A stretch of DNA of 43,821 bases from Pseudomonadota bacterium. Lineage in GTDB: Bacteria > Pseudomonadota > Alphaproteobacteria > Micropepsales > Micropepsaceae. The notes below the pieces were generated by a model, which had not been told where the DNA came from, searched no databases, and saw nothing but the letters and a program-made list of their open reading frames with translations. How positions within the stretch are numbered: position 1 is the first letter of the stretch; each line of letters begins with the position of its first letter. The stretch covers positions 1 through 43,821 of the forward strand of contig JACQDN010000043.1 of assembly GCA_016201105.1 (NCBI GenBank), read 5' to 3'. Positions 42,943 to 43,821 of this stretch are shown here, piece by piece. The position numbers and the translations under genes were made by a program.

Positions 42943-43473
42943 ATGTCGCTTACGGATATCGCCGCCGTCGCCGGCCTCGTCAGCAGCATCGCGGTCGTGC
43001 TCTCGCTGATCTATCTCAGCATCCAGATCCGCCAGAACACGCGCCATCAGCGCGCCTCGATGCAGCAGGGCCGGGCCGCGCGCCAGGTCGACTTGCTCGC
43101 GCGCACCGGCGAGCCCGGTCTCGCCCCGATCATGCTGCGCGGACGCAACGCGGATCCGCAGCTCACTCCCGCCGAACTGGAACAGTATCTCCGCCTGATG
43201 ACGGCGCTGTTTCTCAACTTCGAAGACGGATTTCTTCTGCGCCGCGCCGCCATGCTGGACGACGCCAGCGCCGCGAGCGACGGCGAAGCGCTGAAGAACC
43301 ACATCTTCAACCAGCCGGGTTACCGCGCGGCGTGGACAATGCTGCGCTCCGGCATGCAGCCGGCGTTTCGCGACTACATGGATGCGATCATGCGCGAAAC
43401 CGCGCCGCTGCCCACGGGCGACCGCCACGCGGCGTGGAAGTCTCTGGTTGCGGAGCAGGCGGCGCCGAAGTGA
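42943..43473 (+). CDS. Unknown protein with N-terminal membrane anchor
   Basis: 176 residues. One hydrophobic helix (VAGLVSSIAVVLSLIYLSIQ, about 9-28) is followed by a Arg/Gln-rich juxtamembrane stretch (IRQNTRHQRASMQQGRAAR) and a helical soluble domain with a conserved-looking FLNFEDGFLLRRAAMLDD. The start at 42943 is 7 bases after the SRPBCC stop, so they are probably co-transcribed. Proteins with this layout are common and unnamed; no function can be given. Confidence 0.75.
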   Translation: MSLTDIAAVAGLVSSIAVVLSLIYLSIQIRQNTRHQRASMQQGRAARQVDLLARTGEPGLAPIMLRGRNADPQLTPAELEQYLRLMTALFLNFEDGFLLRRAAMLDDASAASDGEALKNHIFNQPGYRAAWTMLRSGMQPAFRDYMDAIMRETAPLPTGDRHAAWKSLVAEQAAPK

Positions 43474-43547
43474 ACGCGCCCTGCCATGGCGGCGGGAGTT
43501 TCTGATAGGCTGTGGACGCTTGAGGAACCGGTGGAGCCGATTTCTGG

Positions 43548-43685
43548 ATGACGCCCGTCGAGGCCCACTCACTCACCACCGCGATAGCGGATTGGGTGCG
43601 TGCTCAATCTGACCTTAAAGCGCTCGGGTTGGCGGGGTCTTGGGCGCGCCGGAGTGCCCGGCCGGATTCCGATATAGATTTACTA
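43548..43685 (+). pseudogene. Nucleotidyltransferase gene truncated by an IS element
   Basis: An ATG at 43548 opens a frame with ALGLAGSWARRSARPDSDID followed by LL, the GSxARGxARPxSDIDLL signature of the Pol-beta-type nucleotidyltransferase (MNT) fold with its first two metal Asp. After 46 codons the frame runs into the end of an IS element and stops at TAA 43701-43703. The intact gene would encode a longer protein, so this copy is broken. MNT proteins include aminoglycoside nucleotidyltransferases and the antitoxins of HEPN/MNT pairs; the rest needed to decide is missing. Confidence 0.82.
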
Positions 43686-43821
43686 GGGTCCGGACTCAAT
43701 TAAAGCCAGTATGCGACGAGGGCTGCGAGGTGGACAGCGGCGAGAAAATTGCTGGCGAGTTTGTCGTAGCGAGTGGCGATCCGGCGGAAATCCTTAAGCC
43801 TGCAGAAGCAGCGCTCGATGA
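43686..43821 (-). mobile_element. IS5-family insertion sequence, one end only
   Basis: The element seems to begin at 43686 with the terminal sequence GGGTCCGGACTCAATTAA, just after CTA, a plausible target (TA or CTA) for IS5-family (IS427-like) elements. It contains the transposase C-terminus and runs past the window edge. The other end and the target duplication cannot be seen. Confidence 0.82.
43700..43821 (-). CDS. IS5-family transposase, C-terminal fragment
   Basis: The last 39 codons before TAA (43700-43702) read IERCFCRLKDFRRIATRYDK and continue LASNFLAAVHLAALVAYWL. This is the typical C-terminal end of IS5/IS427 DDE transposases, in which the catalytic Glu lies just upstream in the ...VERxFgrLK helix. 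The N-terminal part lies outside the window. Confidence 0.88.
   Translation of the reverse strand, partial: IERCFCRLKDFRRIATRYDKLASNFLAAVHLAALVAYWL

Overview
The window is 43.8 kb of GC-rich chromosomal DNA from an alphaproteobacterium. The evidence is gene order and protein family rather than a marker gene. The blocks rpmG-NUDIX-rnr-topA, dprA-plsY-pyrC-pyrB, ruvX next to gatCAB, and dapA-smpB are arrangements typical of Alphaproteobacteria. I cannot name the genus. Coding density is high, many genes overlap by exactly 4 bases (ATGA, GTGA or TTGA), and most are housekeeping. I saw no tRNA, rRNA, tmRNA, CRISPR array or prophage.

Layout. 1-3.0 kb (minus): coaBC-dut-Rrf2 regulator-cysK (cut by the window edge), an operon joining CoA synthesis and cysteine synthesis. 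3.1-5.8 kb (plus): a feruloyl-CoA-synthetase-type ligase, a MOSC protein and a small unknown gene. 6.0-11.4 kb: an HSL-type esterase converging on a minus-strand unit glpD-diacylglycerol kinase-alkyl-DHAP-synthase-like flavoprotein, which looks like a glycerolipid or ether-lipid module. 11.6-13.4 kb (plus): two tandem RdmC-like hydrolases. 13.7-26.8 kb (minus): rpmG, NUDIX, rnr, topA, dprA, plsY, pyrC, pyrB, an MFS transporter, ruvX and a VOC protein. A 58-codon plus-strand gene lies between topA and dprA.

26.8-31.9 kb (plus): gatCAB, a tiny gene for a 35-residue peptide that is over half Lys/Arg, a glutathione transferase with a basic N-terminal tail, and a Sel1-repeat protein that meets a lytic transglycosylase tail to tail. 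34.3-36.3 kb (plus): dapA-smpB-molybdopterin oxidoreductase. 36.5-38.5 kb (minus): NYN protein, family-5 uracil-DNA glycosylase, methyltransferase. 38.6-43.5 kb: folK, then mostly unknown envelope proteins, a slipin and a Tat-exported SRPBCC protein. At the right edge an IS5-family element has cut a nucleotidyltransferase gene after its DSDIDLL motif.

A second layer is a set of intergenic inverted-repeat elements (about 30-190 bp, arms of the type ACCCTCCC...GGGAGGGT, often with an inner TTCGGGGAGGAT/ATCCTCCCCGAA pair) at nine or more sites. Several run into genes. One appears to supply the ribosome binding site of dprA, and one supplies the last codons of the MFS transporter.

The observations most worth checking are the basic peptide/GST pair, the glpD-dgk-agpS unit, a PyrC that has lost its HxH metal site, the repeat family, and two gene pairs whose stop codons overlap in a shared CTAG.
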